This document shows, in pieces, positions 46,401 through 58,079 of a stretch of 64,000 nt of DNA. The notes under the pieces are model-generated. The model was not told the origin of the DNA. It saw nothing but the letters and a program-made list of their open reading frames with translations, and did not search any database. The translations under genes and the position numbers were made by a program. How positions within the stretch are numbered: the stretch's first letter is position 1; the number at the start of each line of letters is the position of its first letter. The DNA comes from Tetmemena sp. SeJ-2015 (Eukaryota > Ciliophora > Spirotrichea > Sporadotrichida > Oxytrichidae), in assembly GCA_027382625.1 (NCBI GenBank), contig JAJKFJ010021287.1, positions 58,501 through 122,500 of the forward strand, read 5' to 3'.

Positions 46401-49400
46401 CTAAGTTGACTATTCCGATTACGCGACTGCCCTACTTTGGAAATCATGGCGGAGCTCTCGGAGGGTTGACGGACTCAATGGAGGCAGGCAGTAGGAGCGG
46501 TGGCGGAGCGGCTGGTCTGGCTTGGCGGTGGTCAGCATCTTTAATTGAAAGTGATCGTTAAATAATTAAGAAGTGGAGGTCGGTTACTAATCAAATTAAC
46601 CGGGGGGGGGGACTGGAACTTTAATTAAGAATTCGCTGACTCGTCTTCTGGCAATAGTGCTGTTCTACTACTACTACTACCCCCCCCTCATAAAACCAGT
46701 TAGCGAAATAATCTTGAACTTGTATTAAGTTATTCTACTTCCGCAATTAACTTCCATCTTGAGCTATTAGGGCAGGTGACTAGTGATAGTAAACCTTCTT
46801 ACTTTCAAGTTTTTGGATCGTAGGATACAAGAATCCATACTAAACTCAATATAAAGTTCTCAAAAACTAAAATCCAACGTAGTCAAGTTTACTTTTGAAG
46901 AAGAGACCTCAACAAAATTAATAAATAGTAAAAATTGAAATGATAAAAACTCGAACTCTAGTCTTTTCTGACTTTCGTCTAATTTATATCTTGGTATTTG
47001 GGAGCTTCTTTAGAGTTACTTTTTCCACTATCATTCTTCACGAAGAAGTTTATTTATAAAAATCATCTATAATCTTGTTTTTCTTTACTGCGCTTGGATT
47101 CATTATTTGTATTTCCATTAAATTAAACTTCTAAACTTTAAAAAGTTCTTTCTCTTTGGAATACCTATTTAATTCTGATTTGTTTAAACAATAAACTTCA
47201 AAATATTACTAATATATTTATTATGATAATATATTTATTTTTGTATTTGGTGTTCTGCACTAGTCAAAGATGACATTACGTTTCCATTTTTGGAGCTGCT
47301 CTTATCTGGGGCTTACGCATCTTTGCTGTAAATGATTCTTTCAAAATCCTGAGACGATATCATTTGGTTAATTGGATAGATGTCTTGCTTTTTATTTTTC
47401 CTATTGAAATTTGAAAATGCGACTGAGTCAAGAACAGCATTTTCAATCAAGCTGAACCTCTTTATCTTCCCCTTCTCTAACTTATTGCTCTCCACATTTT
47501 TTAGTGACATCTTACTCTCTTAAATTAAACACCATAATTTGAATAACAATTCATTATAGAGACTCTTTATAAAGGGTCTTCTTTGTGTTAATTCTGCTTT
47601 TGCGAGAGAAGTTAGCTTAAATAGGATTGTTAAAGTTAAGATTAAGGTTGAGAATTGAATTCATAGAACTATTCTTGTCTTGAGACTGCAATATGTAGTT
47701 GCTTTTTGCACTGCCTGACTTGCTATTGTTGTCGTGATATTATTGAGAATTATTATGCTAACTTTGATTATGGTTTGAGGCCACGTGGAACTGTGAAAAG
47801 TTGTTAGTTAACCTAATCGAAGAAATGTCCACGTCTCCTCCACCAAAAATTCTTCTCTAAGATTAGGATAACATACACAATTATAGATTGATTGGAAGAG
47901 TTAACTTTTGGAAGACCTCCGATTTAGTAAAGAGCCGCATGCTTACAAAAATAAAATGAGGCTTTGAGTTGTTAATAGGACTTTCGACTCTACTAAATAT
48001 TCCACCGCTCTCATCTTAGATTGTGATATTTTTACTTGTTTGCACTGAACTCCCCTCCATCTTTCTGCGATTTGAATCCTGGATGATTTGGATTCTGTAC
48101 TCATTTTGAAGTTTGACAGTTACCTACTACTTAATAGGCATTGTTTGCTTTCTGCTCATTTGAAGATAGTATTTATAAAAAATTAGTATCTCTGCTACTG
48201 AGCCTGATGAACTGGTAAGCAGGCTTCTTGTTACACTCTTATCTTGAAAGTTACGCATGTGCCTTGTCCTTCTTTAGAAACGATAGAGATGTCCCCTTTC
48301 AAAGCGTGAGCTATGTCATTGCTTAAGCTCAAACCCAGGCCAATCCCTGATGTTCCAATCACACCGAAATCGACTTTAATAAATAGAAGCACAATAAGAA
48401 ATCATCTTAGGAGGAGCCAAATATCTGGAAAAAAAAATTTTTTGTTGCTTAAAAATTCCAGCAAGCTTAGGTTCAGGAATGCCAACCCCAGAATCTTGTA
48501 CTTGCACAACAAGGTAGCCGCACTTATCGCAGGTATCATATTGACTGGTATGTTAGCTTGTTTAAGATTTATCATTGGATGAAGATATGGGCGAATCTAG
48601 TGGTTTGAAGTCTATGATTATTTTAATGTCTCCTTAAAGAGTGAATTTAACTGAGTTCTGGACTATATTTACTAGTATTTATTGATATCTCTCCCAATCA
48701 TATAAAAGTGAATATAAAAAAATTAAAAACATCAGCTACTAAATATCGAGGGATATCCTTCTTCTCAAATAAATTTGCATTAAAAAAGGAGTATTATTTC
48801 TATAATTGTATAGTTTGTTTATCTAAGCCTTGACCTTAGCTTGCAATTAAAAAATTAGATCTTAAAGAGGTCCAGAATTTGCTAAGACTTCTCTCTAGGT
48901 CTCTGAGATGAAAGATTAAGAGTGACTTTGCCACTCTTAAATTGCTAAGTGTCTATTTGACTTTTAAATAGGAGGTATATTAGTTTACTGCTGCAGTTAA
49001 TAATTTAGAAATAATGAATCCATTAAGCTGCTATTAATTAAGAAAGAGATGGGTTAATTATTTGTTTAGTATTTTAAATTGAGAAATAATTCTGGAGAAA
49101 TATTAGGGCCATAATATTGCTACTCTACTAAGCCTGATAAGTTAATTATTGAGTTGAGGGGATTCATTAGCTCGTGCGAGAGAGTAGCAGTAAGCAACTC
49201 CTGATATTTGAGTTAGTGTTTTTACTGTTCAGCTCTTAGTAGGTTAGTTACATTTTTCACTATAATGAGAAAACTTTCCTTATTAAATTATAGAAAAAAG
49301 AAACTTATCGTTGAATAAGACGTTGCAAACTTCTAACTCGACAACTTCTGGCTCTGAAGGAAAAAGTAACTGATTAGCTTCGTTCTGTGTATTAATGATG

Positions 49401-50837
49401 AAGTATTTTAAATAACTATATAACAATTAGAAGTACTGCTTTTGCTGATTATATGAGTGAAATCTCTGAATAATGTCTTCGATCGAAAGCAAGTCTTCAT
49501 TTGAGCCATTATCTCGATTGTTTATCTAAATTTCTATTAAGATATAAAGGGCTGAATATTTATCTTGCCGAGTAAATATGGCATGAATAAACCTCTTAAC
49601 AAAGAGCATAAATTATTCATAAAAATATTCATTTTAGAGGAAGAGTAATTGTCTCTTCGCATAAAAAATAAATATGGTTGTCGCTCCAATTTTCGGAGTT
49701 TTCCCCTTGGCTTAAAAATTTTCTCAACTCTTCATTGATGATATTAATAAAAGATAAAATTGATGAATTATATTTCCATGTCTAAACTGGCTAAACAATA
49801 ACTACTGAATTAAATTAGCTTCTTACTTGAATTAAAGTTTATGAGAATCCCTTCTGGGAAATTGCCTAGGACTCTTTCATAGGAAGCCCTAATAGTAAAT
49901 TATAATTTAGAGTTGTGGATTGATAGTTGTATAGGAATTGTTTCTTCCTGCCTTAAACTACGGCAATTAGGGAGTATGTGAATGCTACAATTTATTTATT
50001 TATGATAAATTTTAACAACAGTGATAAGTTGGTAGGTGCTCCAGGCTTATTTATAGAACACACCATTATATTTAGGTGCTTCTAACCCATTTGCTCCTAT
50101 ATCCATATTTTTCATGCTTAAATTGAACTCATTACCATTAAGCAAAAAGGCAAAGAAACATCAATATAAAATTTAACTGTAGAAGCATTCCTCGCATATT
50201 CCAATAGCTCCAGTGCATTTTATATTTTGCTTTAAAATAATTGTGCAGACTATTGCGCATTACACAAAATTGAAAACCACAAGCACACTAAATCTTTGAG
50301 ATTGTTTAACTCCTAACATGAAAGGAGCAATAAGTACTAAAATCAAAAACAAATTCAACACTAAATTACTAAAAATATTGAAAGCATTTGTATATTTATT
50401 ATTCCTTGAAAGTGATTTACTATATCGAGACAGAAAAACAAGAATCGCATAAAAGACAATTAGGCATACCCAAAGAATTATATTGAACCTTGAATTATTT
50501 TGCGCTATATCATAAAATTAAAAATCACTAAGCTCGTTGTAGATATAGTAGTCCTAATAAGAGTAAGAGTCATAATAAGCGAATATCTTCTAAATTAGGC
50601 CAAATATCATGACTAATATCACAACTATGTTATTTTATAGCCTCTTTTTTCTTCTTTAGTTGTAGTTCAATTAAAAAATAGAAAGGAGTAGTACCTTCTC
50701 CGTATTATTTTTGATTTTATAGGGTCTTTAAAGACTTCCAAGAATATAAAAATAAATTTGTGAGCTTATAATTTAAGCCATTAGATATTTTTGAATGTTG
50801 CATCAAAACTTGGCCCAGAACTGAAGTTATTAGCCAT
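43457..50837 (-). CDS. Hybrid sensor histidine kinase with receiver domain
   Basis: A two-component phosphorelay sensor. ATG at 50837 starts MANNFSSGPSFDATFKN. Several hydrophobic helices follow (50700-50050), then a linker, the H-box LSHELMNPLNSIINLSGL (about 49150), the N-box NIVQNSVKFTLQGDIK, the G1 box VVQVQDSGVGIPEPK (about 48500) and the G2 region GTSGIGLGLSLSNDIAHALKG (about 48320). After a long linker the receiver reads ILIVDDNVFNLIPLEIILRE, FMDLNMPVMDGYQ (phospho-acceptor Asp), VTAFSNDES and IHKPVSADQIGKAV, and the TGA is at 43457. All key acidic, Ser/Thr and Lys residues are present after IES removal. A 2.48-kb IES with a transposase splits the linker before the receiver. Such hybrid kinases are numerous in ciliates; the signal is unknown. 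Confidence 0.88.
43603..43621 (-). other. 16-bp IES, pointer TAA/TTA
   Basis: TAA occurs at 43603-43605 and 43619-43621. Removal gives IVAVTAFSNDESVKQC, restoring the conserved Thr-Ala of the receiver and the frame. Confidence 0.8.
43780..43819 (-). other. 35-bp IES, pointer AGTTT/AAACT
   Basis: AGTTT occurs at 43780-43784 and 43815-43819. Removal joins AGA TAC AAA CTG ATA TTC ATG GAT (RYKLIFMDLNMPVMDG), restoring the phospho-acceptor strand in frame. Confidence 0.9.
43875..43914 (-). other. 36-bp IES, pointer TCTT/AAGA
   Basis: TCTT occurs at 43875-43878 and 43911-43914. Removal gives DKASNGKEALEAFERC, the usual receiver helix 2 to strand 3 spacing. Confidence 0.85.
44800..45708 (+). CDS. 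IS630/Tc1-type DDE transposase
   Basis: The frame is open from after the TGA at 44797 to the TGA at 45706, with TAG read as Gln; no clear ATG, so the start is uncertain. The N-terminal part has helix-turn-helix character (LTYPEVGRILGLWVGAENM; then LNLKQRCHYLHHSFGIPLL). The catalytic core shows the three acidic positions: VYIDESSFNAWQSPKKS (first Asp), GSVLLMDNLSIHRS (second Asp) and CSLNPIERLW (Glu), with spacing of about 34 residues between the last two, as in DD34E enzymes. Downstream reading after ERLW is probably frameshifted (an overlapping frame continues to 45881), so it may be a decayed or truncated copy. It lies inside an IES of the histidine kinase gene, opposite in strand. Confidence 0.85.
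45709..46550 (+). other. G+C-richer remainder of the transposon
   Basis: Base composition like the transposase continues to about 46550. Frames contain patches such as NPVNGRALCIFLSLLFQYTG and RVARLGLGLLPI but no recognisable second protein. It could be the decayed C-terminus or a second transposon gene. Confidence 0.4.
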
Positions 50838-51197
50838 ATTTTGTATGTTAAGGTTTGCGGTAGTGGCCCTCTAGCCGTAATATAGGCTTGCTTTACTACT
50901 TTAGTCCAAAAGGTTTGACATATTATAGCTAAAAGCTAAATGATAAAGTTTTAGGAAAAGAGTATGAAGATTCATGATTAAAAACAGTTGAATACTATAT
51001 TTTTATTTATTTTGAATTTCTTGGGAGATAATAATCAAATATAAAGTATTTGCCAGTATTTAATTGGTTACTAAAATTTAGTTTAGCTGCTCCTTCTCAA
51101 TGACTAACATTACTCTAATTTAAACTTACTTATTTTGGCTTATATTTAAAGAATATATGTAGATTAATCCGGCCTCACCAATCTACAAAAAATGCAT

Positions 51198-51474
51198 TTT
51201 GCTCAAGCAAGTATGGGAGCCAATTTGGCTATGGTGGTTACAGCCAACGCAGCAGCACTCACCAGCCACAAGGGGGTGGGTTGGCGCTCCAAGATTTCTT
51301 GGCTATCATTAGCTTTCACCGAGGCAAGTACGTGAAACCTCACGCAAGGTAAGTGAAAGAGATGAGTCGCCGAAGCCCTGAGGCTGATTACTGAAGTGTT
51401 GAGTGGCGCTGCGTAGGCTATAACCAACGTGGCTAAGCTGGCTTAGTCGTGCTCCCATGCTTGCTTGAGTAAAA
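51198..51474. mobile_element. G+C-rich foldback element (MITE-like), about 277 bp
   Basis: Imperfect terminal inverted repeats of about 65 bp: TTTGCTCAAGCAAGTATGGG (51198-51217) against CCCATGCTTGCTTGAGTAAA read from 51454. The match continues inward with substitutions to CGCAGCAGCACTCA against TGAGTGGCGCTGCG. The element is far richer in G+C than the flanking DNA. No coding sequence was recognised. It sits about 360 bp upstream of the histidine kinase start. Confidence 0.8.
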
Positions 51475-51619
51475 GAATTTTTTGTCAATTAGGGAGGCCG
51501 CCTTCATCAACATTATTATATAAGTCATCGAAAAAGGAGTTGTTAGATTCTATTTTAGCAAAAAATTAAATTCACACTTTTTTAGGCAAAATTTCTGAAT
51601 GGGAAATTTGAGTATTTTT

Positions 51620-51936
51620 ATATTATATTTTCACCTCCGATTTTTTAAAAAAGTTTTCAGTTTTCTTCTGTAAAGCTTAGAGGACGAAGCTCTTACATCT
51701 GTGTTAAAACTTGATATTGTAAGCTCTCCTTGTGAGAGAGATTGGTAGAATTCAAAAAAAGGCAATTTACAGATTTATTTAATCCACAATTATAGGGAAT
51801 GTTCTTGACCAACTTGTGAATTATAGATAGTTTTGAAGCTACTTCTAGTTGAGTAAAAATACTAAAAACAGTGGCTACTTACTGTAAAACCTGACTTCAT
51901 AACCAGAAGTCTAAATCGGGGCTGAACGGATAATAT
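51620..51936. mobile_element. Second, diverged copy of the 330-bp TIR element
   Basis: It shares order and sequence with 1095-1429: the TTTTCAGT.TTCTTCTGTAA start, ATCTGTGTTAAAACTTGATA, CAGTGGCTACTTACTG, and the right end AATCGGGGCTGAACG. The left repeat is eroded (ATATTATATTTTCACCTCCG). The receiver-like segment of the first copy is degraded here. It lies in non-coding DNA. Confidence 0.85.
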
Positions 51937-51939
51937 TAT

Positions 51940-54900
51940 CATAAATTTCAAACTACCTTCATTAATTTGCTAATTAGAGAAAATAAGTTGATCTACATCC
52001 TAAATTAAAAGTTTTCTCTCTTATTTTCCCTATAAATAATTACCAAAAACTGTTTTCTCTAATGAAGGCTACTCTTGATGATAAATATGATTTATTAATT
52101 TTTAAATTCAAATTTAAGTAGGATTTGTTTATAATAAATTATCCTCTTTCTCTTAACTAAAAAGTAACTTTATTTCTATATAATTTACTATAACTTCGAA
52201 CAATTTGTTTCTGTGCTAAAGATATGTAAACATATTCTAAGTATAAAAATTCAAATTTATAGTAGCTATATTAGAATAGGATTTTAAACTTATAAAATAC
52301 AATTTAAATTTACCGAATTTTTATCAATAAGCTGATATTAATTTTAAATATTTGCAAATTATTTAATTTTAACTATAAGTCGCTTTATAAATTGTGTAAA
52401 TAAATATTCTCACATTATATTCAAGTCATTTTTTAAATATATGATAAAATTATTATACTCTACAAATCATAGGTAAGAAATTTTTAGTTATGGAAAATAT
52501 GTATAAAAAAATTAATTTTAAAAGGCGCGAGCTAAATTTTTTAAATATTTTTACCTCATACTATCGAGTTTAAATAAAAATTAATTAAACTGTAAATTTT
52601 CATTTAAAAAAATTATGAAGATTAATCTCGATATAGAAAAAAGTTAAATAAGGTATTTTAATAACCTAAATGTTACAGTTCTCTAATTTTTAATCCTTCC
52701 TAAGTCAATATTAAATAAATAGTTAACTCAAAAATTAAAATTTTACTAAGAATTAAATTTAGACTAAAAGTCAAGTTCATCGCTTAAGAAAATTAATAGA
52801 TATAGCTAAATTTAACTTTGTAAATTGCTTCTCTAATATAAGTTTTATAAAAATAAGTTTATTCTTTTGTTTTATTAAAGCAACTATATTTAAAAAAAGT
52901 TAAATTAAATTTTAAAAGGTAAATTATTTTTTTCAAAAAAAATTTATAAACTTTTTTTAAAATTTTTAAAAGAAAATTAATTTTTAAAGTTGCAAAAAGA
53001 AAATATTATTTGTTCAATTTTTATTGAAAGCCTTTAAATTGTTAAATTGTTTATAGTGCTCCCAGATTTCACGTAGTTGATATTTTTAAAGCTTCTGATT
53101 GTTAATCTAATGAAAGCTTTTTTTTTAGTTTTTTTTTTAAATTTTTCAAAAATTTAAATTTTAAAAATATTTTTTTGGTTGGTATTTAAAATAGATTTAA
53201 TTTTTGGATGGGATTTTTAAAAATAATTTTTTCTTTAATTTATGATCTACCACAAAATATAATTTATTTAAAAGCAGACTGGTCGTCATTAATTACTACT
53301 TATTCCTCTTTTGGAATTATTTAATTTTCAAGATTGTTAGTGCTTTGAATCCTAGATTTTATCTTTTTAAAGTTTTAAATAGCAATGTTTTCAAATGATT
53401 AAGTTATATACTCGCTCTAGTTTCTCTTACTTTTTATCATTTTCCTACTAGAAACTTATACAAATAATAATTGAACTTGGATCACTGGCTTAGACTAGCT
53501 TTGTTTCTTCAATTGTTTATCGAGTTTTTTTTTATTATGCAATAACTTATATAAATTTGGTTCAAAATATTAATATTTCTTAGAATCACAGAATTTTATT
53601 TTATTTCAAAAATTTCAAAATGCAACCTCATTTTCGTATAATCTTTTGCTGAAGAACAGGGAGAAATGCAAAAAATATTTTTATCATAGAAATTGGATTG
53701 ATTTAAACTCTAAATCAAACTAATCAAACAATTGAAAATCAGCTAGATAAAGTTGTATTCATACTCAATTCTTCAATAACATATTGAATTTTGCATATTT
53801 TATTAGAAATAATTAAAATCTAGATTCTGAAGAAAACATATATGTGTCTTAGATCCAATTATTTATAAGAATATTTTAGTCCATTTTACTATTGAATAGA
53901 AAAATAAGAAAATTGCTTTTATTCTTGCATAAAAACTATAACGAGAATTTGAATGATAATCCAAAAGCATATTTTTATATCTTCCCACCTGAATTATCTC
54001 GGCTGTTTAGACACTAAAATTGCACCTTGGGAGCCTTTAATCCTCGAAGAGGGGATCATTAATCTAGAATCGATCAGATCCAACTTATTTTTAGTATTGT
54101 TTTCGTGCGGGTTAGTTGCTCATCATGATGTGATGGCGTCAACCTAAGTTAGAGCTAAAACTCCCTTACCTCTGCATTAATACAATATAAGATTTTAAAG
54201 CGTTTCCTACTCACTTAATCGCACAGTAATGCTAGGCAAAAATCTCTGTACTTATCTAAACCAATTTTAGGGTAAAATAGGGTTTTAATTTTAAATTTCT
54301 AACTAAATAAATTAGAGTCCTAGATCTTTATCATTTATATTTGTGTTTCCAATTTTTTTAGATTTGTTTTTTCCTTTGTTAAAATTAAGTATTTAATTTG
54401 TAATTTCTTATTCTTCTCCTATGATTAATTATACATTTATGTGTTTTAAATAAAAATTAAGTTCTTTTATTTTAATGTAAGATAGTGTAAATTTCATAAA
54501 TCTCGAATGACTTAGCAATAACTGATCTATAGTTTTTTAAAATCATAAATATCAAATTATAGACATTTTTTTATCGTTTTGCTTTTAAATTTAATGCGGT
54601 AACAACTCAAACCAGATTTATTTTTATAATACTGAGGAAACAACTTTTTCAGTTTTTTCTTCTGCGATTTATCAGTAGAGAGGAAAGTGTAGAAAATATT
54701 TTTAAAGATCCTCAAAATCAGAAAAGCGAATCTTACTTTATTAGGGATGATGAGTCTCTTTGAATATAGAGAAAAATTCATTATAAAAGACACATGTATC
54801 CGTAGTTGAGAACCTGAGAGCTCTTAATCTTATACTTGGCAGAATTTAACGATAAGTCCAATTTTTAAGCCATACCTATTACAAATCACTACTAATCTTT

Positions 54901-55400
54901 AAAAATTTTGATTGCAAACACTTGATAATAATAATTTCATATGTGCAATAAAATAAATGCTTTAGTATATTTGTATGATTCTCTTTGTCTCTTTCTGTTC
55001 TATCATCTTCTTTAATTCATTTCCATTAAGTCCAATATTACTAAGATATTTACTAGACTTAAGATCTAAAGAGCTGAACTACTTTATTTTCCTGCCTTTT
55101 TTGTTAATTTATTTCTTTGTTGTACCTTATATCTTCTTAGTTATTCCTTGCATTAAAAAATAATAAAAATAAATCATATTTTAAAAAGATTTATAAACGG
55201 AAACTCCCATTATAAGCTAATGCTTTGTAAATGCTCATTTGCCTTATAAATAATAATAAGTGTCACATGTTAATTAGCAACTACTCTACTGAGGGTGCTT
55301 GAGAAAAGACATAATACAAATCTCCTGACTGAATCGCAGTCAAAATTTTGATGAAGATACACTTTGCTTGCACTCACATCGAAGTTTCAATTATCAAGCA
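51940..55400. other. AT-rich region with no supported gene
   Basis: Strongly AT-rich, with homopolymer-stretched patches at about 52880-53000 and 53100-53240. Short frames at 53953-54147 (+), 54557-54793 (-) and 54975-55163 (+, hydrophobic) exist but have no recognisable features. It may be intergenic or eliminated DNA. Confidence 0.4.
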
Positions 55401-56440
55401 TTTGTGTCTTTGAAATAAACTTTCAACAAGATAAAATTTATCGAGGCCTATTTTGAGCCATTCTTATTTTAATGATGATCCATCATGTTTAAAATTCATT
55501 TATCTAAAATTTATTCTGTATAAAAATTTCTGGCTGGTCTTCCATCTGTATTGCCATTCTTTGGTGTCTTTGCCATCCTTTCTCCAAAGTCCTATATAAG
55601 CTTAAAAATTTTTAAAAAAATTGAAACTTTTCTTTTTTTAAAATTTTAAAAAGGGCCTTTTTTTAAAAATTTAAAGGGGCAAAAAATTTTTTAATTTTGG
55701 GTCTTACTTTTTAGAAAAAAAACTTGTTTTTTTTGGGGGGAATTTTTATTTTCCCTTTTTTTTAGCTAAAAAGGATAAATTTAAAAAATTAAAAATTGTG
55801 GTTGGAAAAATTTAATTACAATTAAAATTTAATTTTGGTTTTTCTTTAAAGGAAACTAAGAAAAAATTAAACTGATCAAATAAAAATTAATCTCCAATCG
55901 CTCCAATGTCTTAAATATTTATAGAACTCCGCCCCTTAGAATAATTAAATTTAGCTATGAACGAAATCATTATAGACTTCAAATTTAGAGTCGATCCTTC
56001 CTCCCATAATTCACATACTGGCCTTTACGCTATTCACACTGAATTCTTTTGATTTTTCAAACAACCTAATTAGCAACTATATTATCCTATAAGAGTATCT
56101 CTTAAGTCATTGAAATAAGCTGTTCTCTGAAATTCTCATAATCAATTTCCTTTATAACAAAAATATGAGAGTATAGTTTCCTTCATTCTCAGGGCTAGAA
56201 CTTTATCCATCTTAGATTCCTAGTTGCAGAGAAATATCTTCACGTAAATCTTTCTATATTTCATGATTAATCTTTTCCTTAGTTCTGCAATTGCTGCAAT
56301 CAGCCAAAAACCGAAGAAAGCGCAGTTTGATAAAGATTTTAATTTATTAGAATGATAAAATTATTAGGGCAAAGAAGAGGTGTAGCACATCATCGCTCAG
56401 AGAAATTGCACCATCTGCATATTAAGGATTATTATCTATC
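55400..56440 (-). CDS. Fragments of a membrane-protein gene, possible MDSs
   Basis: On the minus strand protein-like pieces appear between AT-rich breaks: SLSDDVLHLFFALIILSF (about 56400), FFGFWLIAAIAELRKRLIMK (about 56300), KVLALRMKETILSYF (about 56190) and ENFREQLISMTQ (about 56120). Further left is GERMAKTPKNGNTDGRPARN (about 55560). They change frame often, so no single model is offered. They share orientation with the fragment at 58-59 kb and could be later parts of the same protein. Confidence 0.35.
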
Positions 56441-56499
56441 CAGTTTAAATAATCAATATTTTTTAAATAATAATAATAATGATTAAGAATTTCATTTTT

Positions 56500-57800
56500 T
56501 TAATACGATTTTAAATGTTTTGTGGCTTATTGATTAAAAAAAATATAAAAATTTAAAATCAAACCCTTAAATTAAAAAATTCCAAAAAGGAAAATATTTC
56601 GAATGATCCAATTTATTTAAAAAAAAGGGTTTTCTTTAAAGTTTAAATTACAAAAAAAATTTTTTGGGAATTTTTTAAAAGGTTTTTTTATTAATTAAAA
56701 AACAAAAATTTTTTAATTGCCAATTTTGTTAAGTAGTAAATTTAAAGATAAAATATTAAAATTAAAAAATTTAAGAAAAAAATTTTTTTAAATTTTTTAA
56801 AAATTTTAAAAAAATTCAAAAAAACCATGGAATAAAAATTAAATTTTTTAAAAATTTTTAAATTTTTAAATTTTTCTTAAAAGAACAAAATTTTCTTTTT
56901 AAAATTTTTTTTAAAATAATTTTAAATTTTTTTTAAATTTTTAATTCAGAAAAAAAAATATAAAAATTCTAAAATTTTCAAATAGTAATTCTGGAATGGG
57001 AAAATTTTTTTGGGATTTAAGAACCAAAACCTAAAGAATTTTAAAATAATAAATAATCTTAAATGCAAGAAAAAAAAATCAAAAACCAAAGTTTATGCAA
57101 CAAAAATTAAATTTTTTAAAAATTTTTTTTAAATTTTTTTTATAAAAAATTAAAAATGTTTTCTTAAAAAAAAGAGTAATTCTAATTTAAATTTTTTTTT
57201 TTTAATTTGATTATTTTATTTTTAATTTTTAAACCTAAATAAAATAATTTTTTAAAAAAATTTATATTAAATTAAGAGGAAAATTTTTGGGAGAAAAATA
57301 AAATTTTTTTAAAGGAAATAATTTTTAGTTTTTAGCCCATAAAGTTATTAAACTTTTAAGGTTTGTTTAAATAATTTAATTTATTAAAAATTAATCTTTA
57401 CATTTTAATTTTGTAAACCCGGGAAATTTTATTAAATAAAACCCTCTAAAAAATCTTTTAAAAATTTTAAAAATTTCCCAATTTATCCCTTTTAAGAACT
57501 ATAGTTTATTTTGATTTCTCTGCGTTTTTAAAAGTTTTAAATATTAAAAATTTTTTTTGTGAAAAAATAAAACAGCATCAAAATTTATTTTTTGGGGTTT
57601 AAATTTTTTAATTAATAAATTTATAGCCATAAAAATTTATTTAAAATTTTCCCTTTTTAAATTTTAAATTTAAAATTTTTTTTATTTTTAAAATTAAAAA
57701 TTTATTTTTAATTCATACCAAATTCTTTTGGGTTCTTTTTAAGAAGTCCTACTATTATCCTTTTTTTTTAGCTATAAAAAAGGTTTTAAAAAAATTTTAA
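56500..57800. repeat. Homopolymer-stretched AT tract
   Basis: Runs of A and T with a few C or G runs, without codon structure, resembling the tract after 59 kb. Probably unreliable consensus. Confidence 0.5.
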
Positions 57801-58079
57801 AAAGGGCGTTCTTTTTTCAAAAATTCTAAGGCAGTGTTTTAAATGAACGATTTATTTAATTTAAAATTTATGCTACCCTGCATTAGGGCTAAAAGAAGAT
57901 GAAGTATGAAAATTATAGAGAGAAATATATGGGTATATTTCAGGATATATTTCTTTAAAAACTCACAGGTACCATTTCATATCCTAAATTTAATGCTTTT
58001 CCATTAGACAACTTTCCTTTATTGACATTTAAATATGTCAATTAACATAATAAAGTTCTAACCTCATTATTCTGGGGTC

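Larger units (their letters stand above)
44474..46954. mobile_element. 2476-bp transposase-bearing IES in the histidine kinase gene, pointer CTCGA
   Basis: CTCGA occurs at 44474-44478 and 46950-46954. Keeping one copy joins AAA GAC TAG AGT TCG AGC TTC AAA on the minus strand (KDQSSSFKSSQLKDNQ), so the kinase linker reads through. The interior from about 44700 to 46550 is clearly richer in G+C than its surroundings. It holds a transposase on the plus strand and AT-rich margins. Long G and C tracts sit at about 46603-46612 and 46681-46689. I could not identify the transposon's own inverted repeats. Confidence 0.85.

Noticed and set aside
44520..46700. GAGGGGG near 44524 and the C tract near 46685 as transposon inverted repeats
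   Set aside because: Only the G/C tract matches; the neighbouring bases do not pair, so element ends are left undefined.
53953..55163. Short frames at 53953, 54557 and 54975
   Set aside because: No motif, no clear neighbours and AT-driven composition; chance open frames are expected with a single stop codon.
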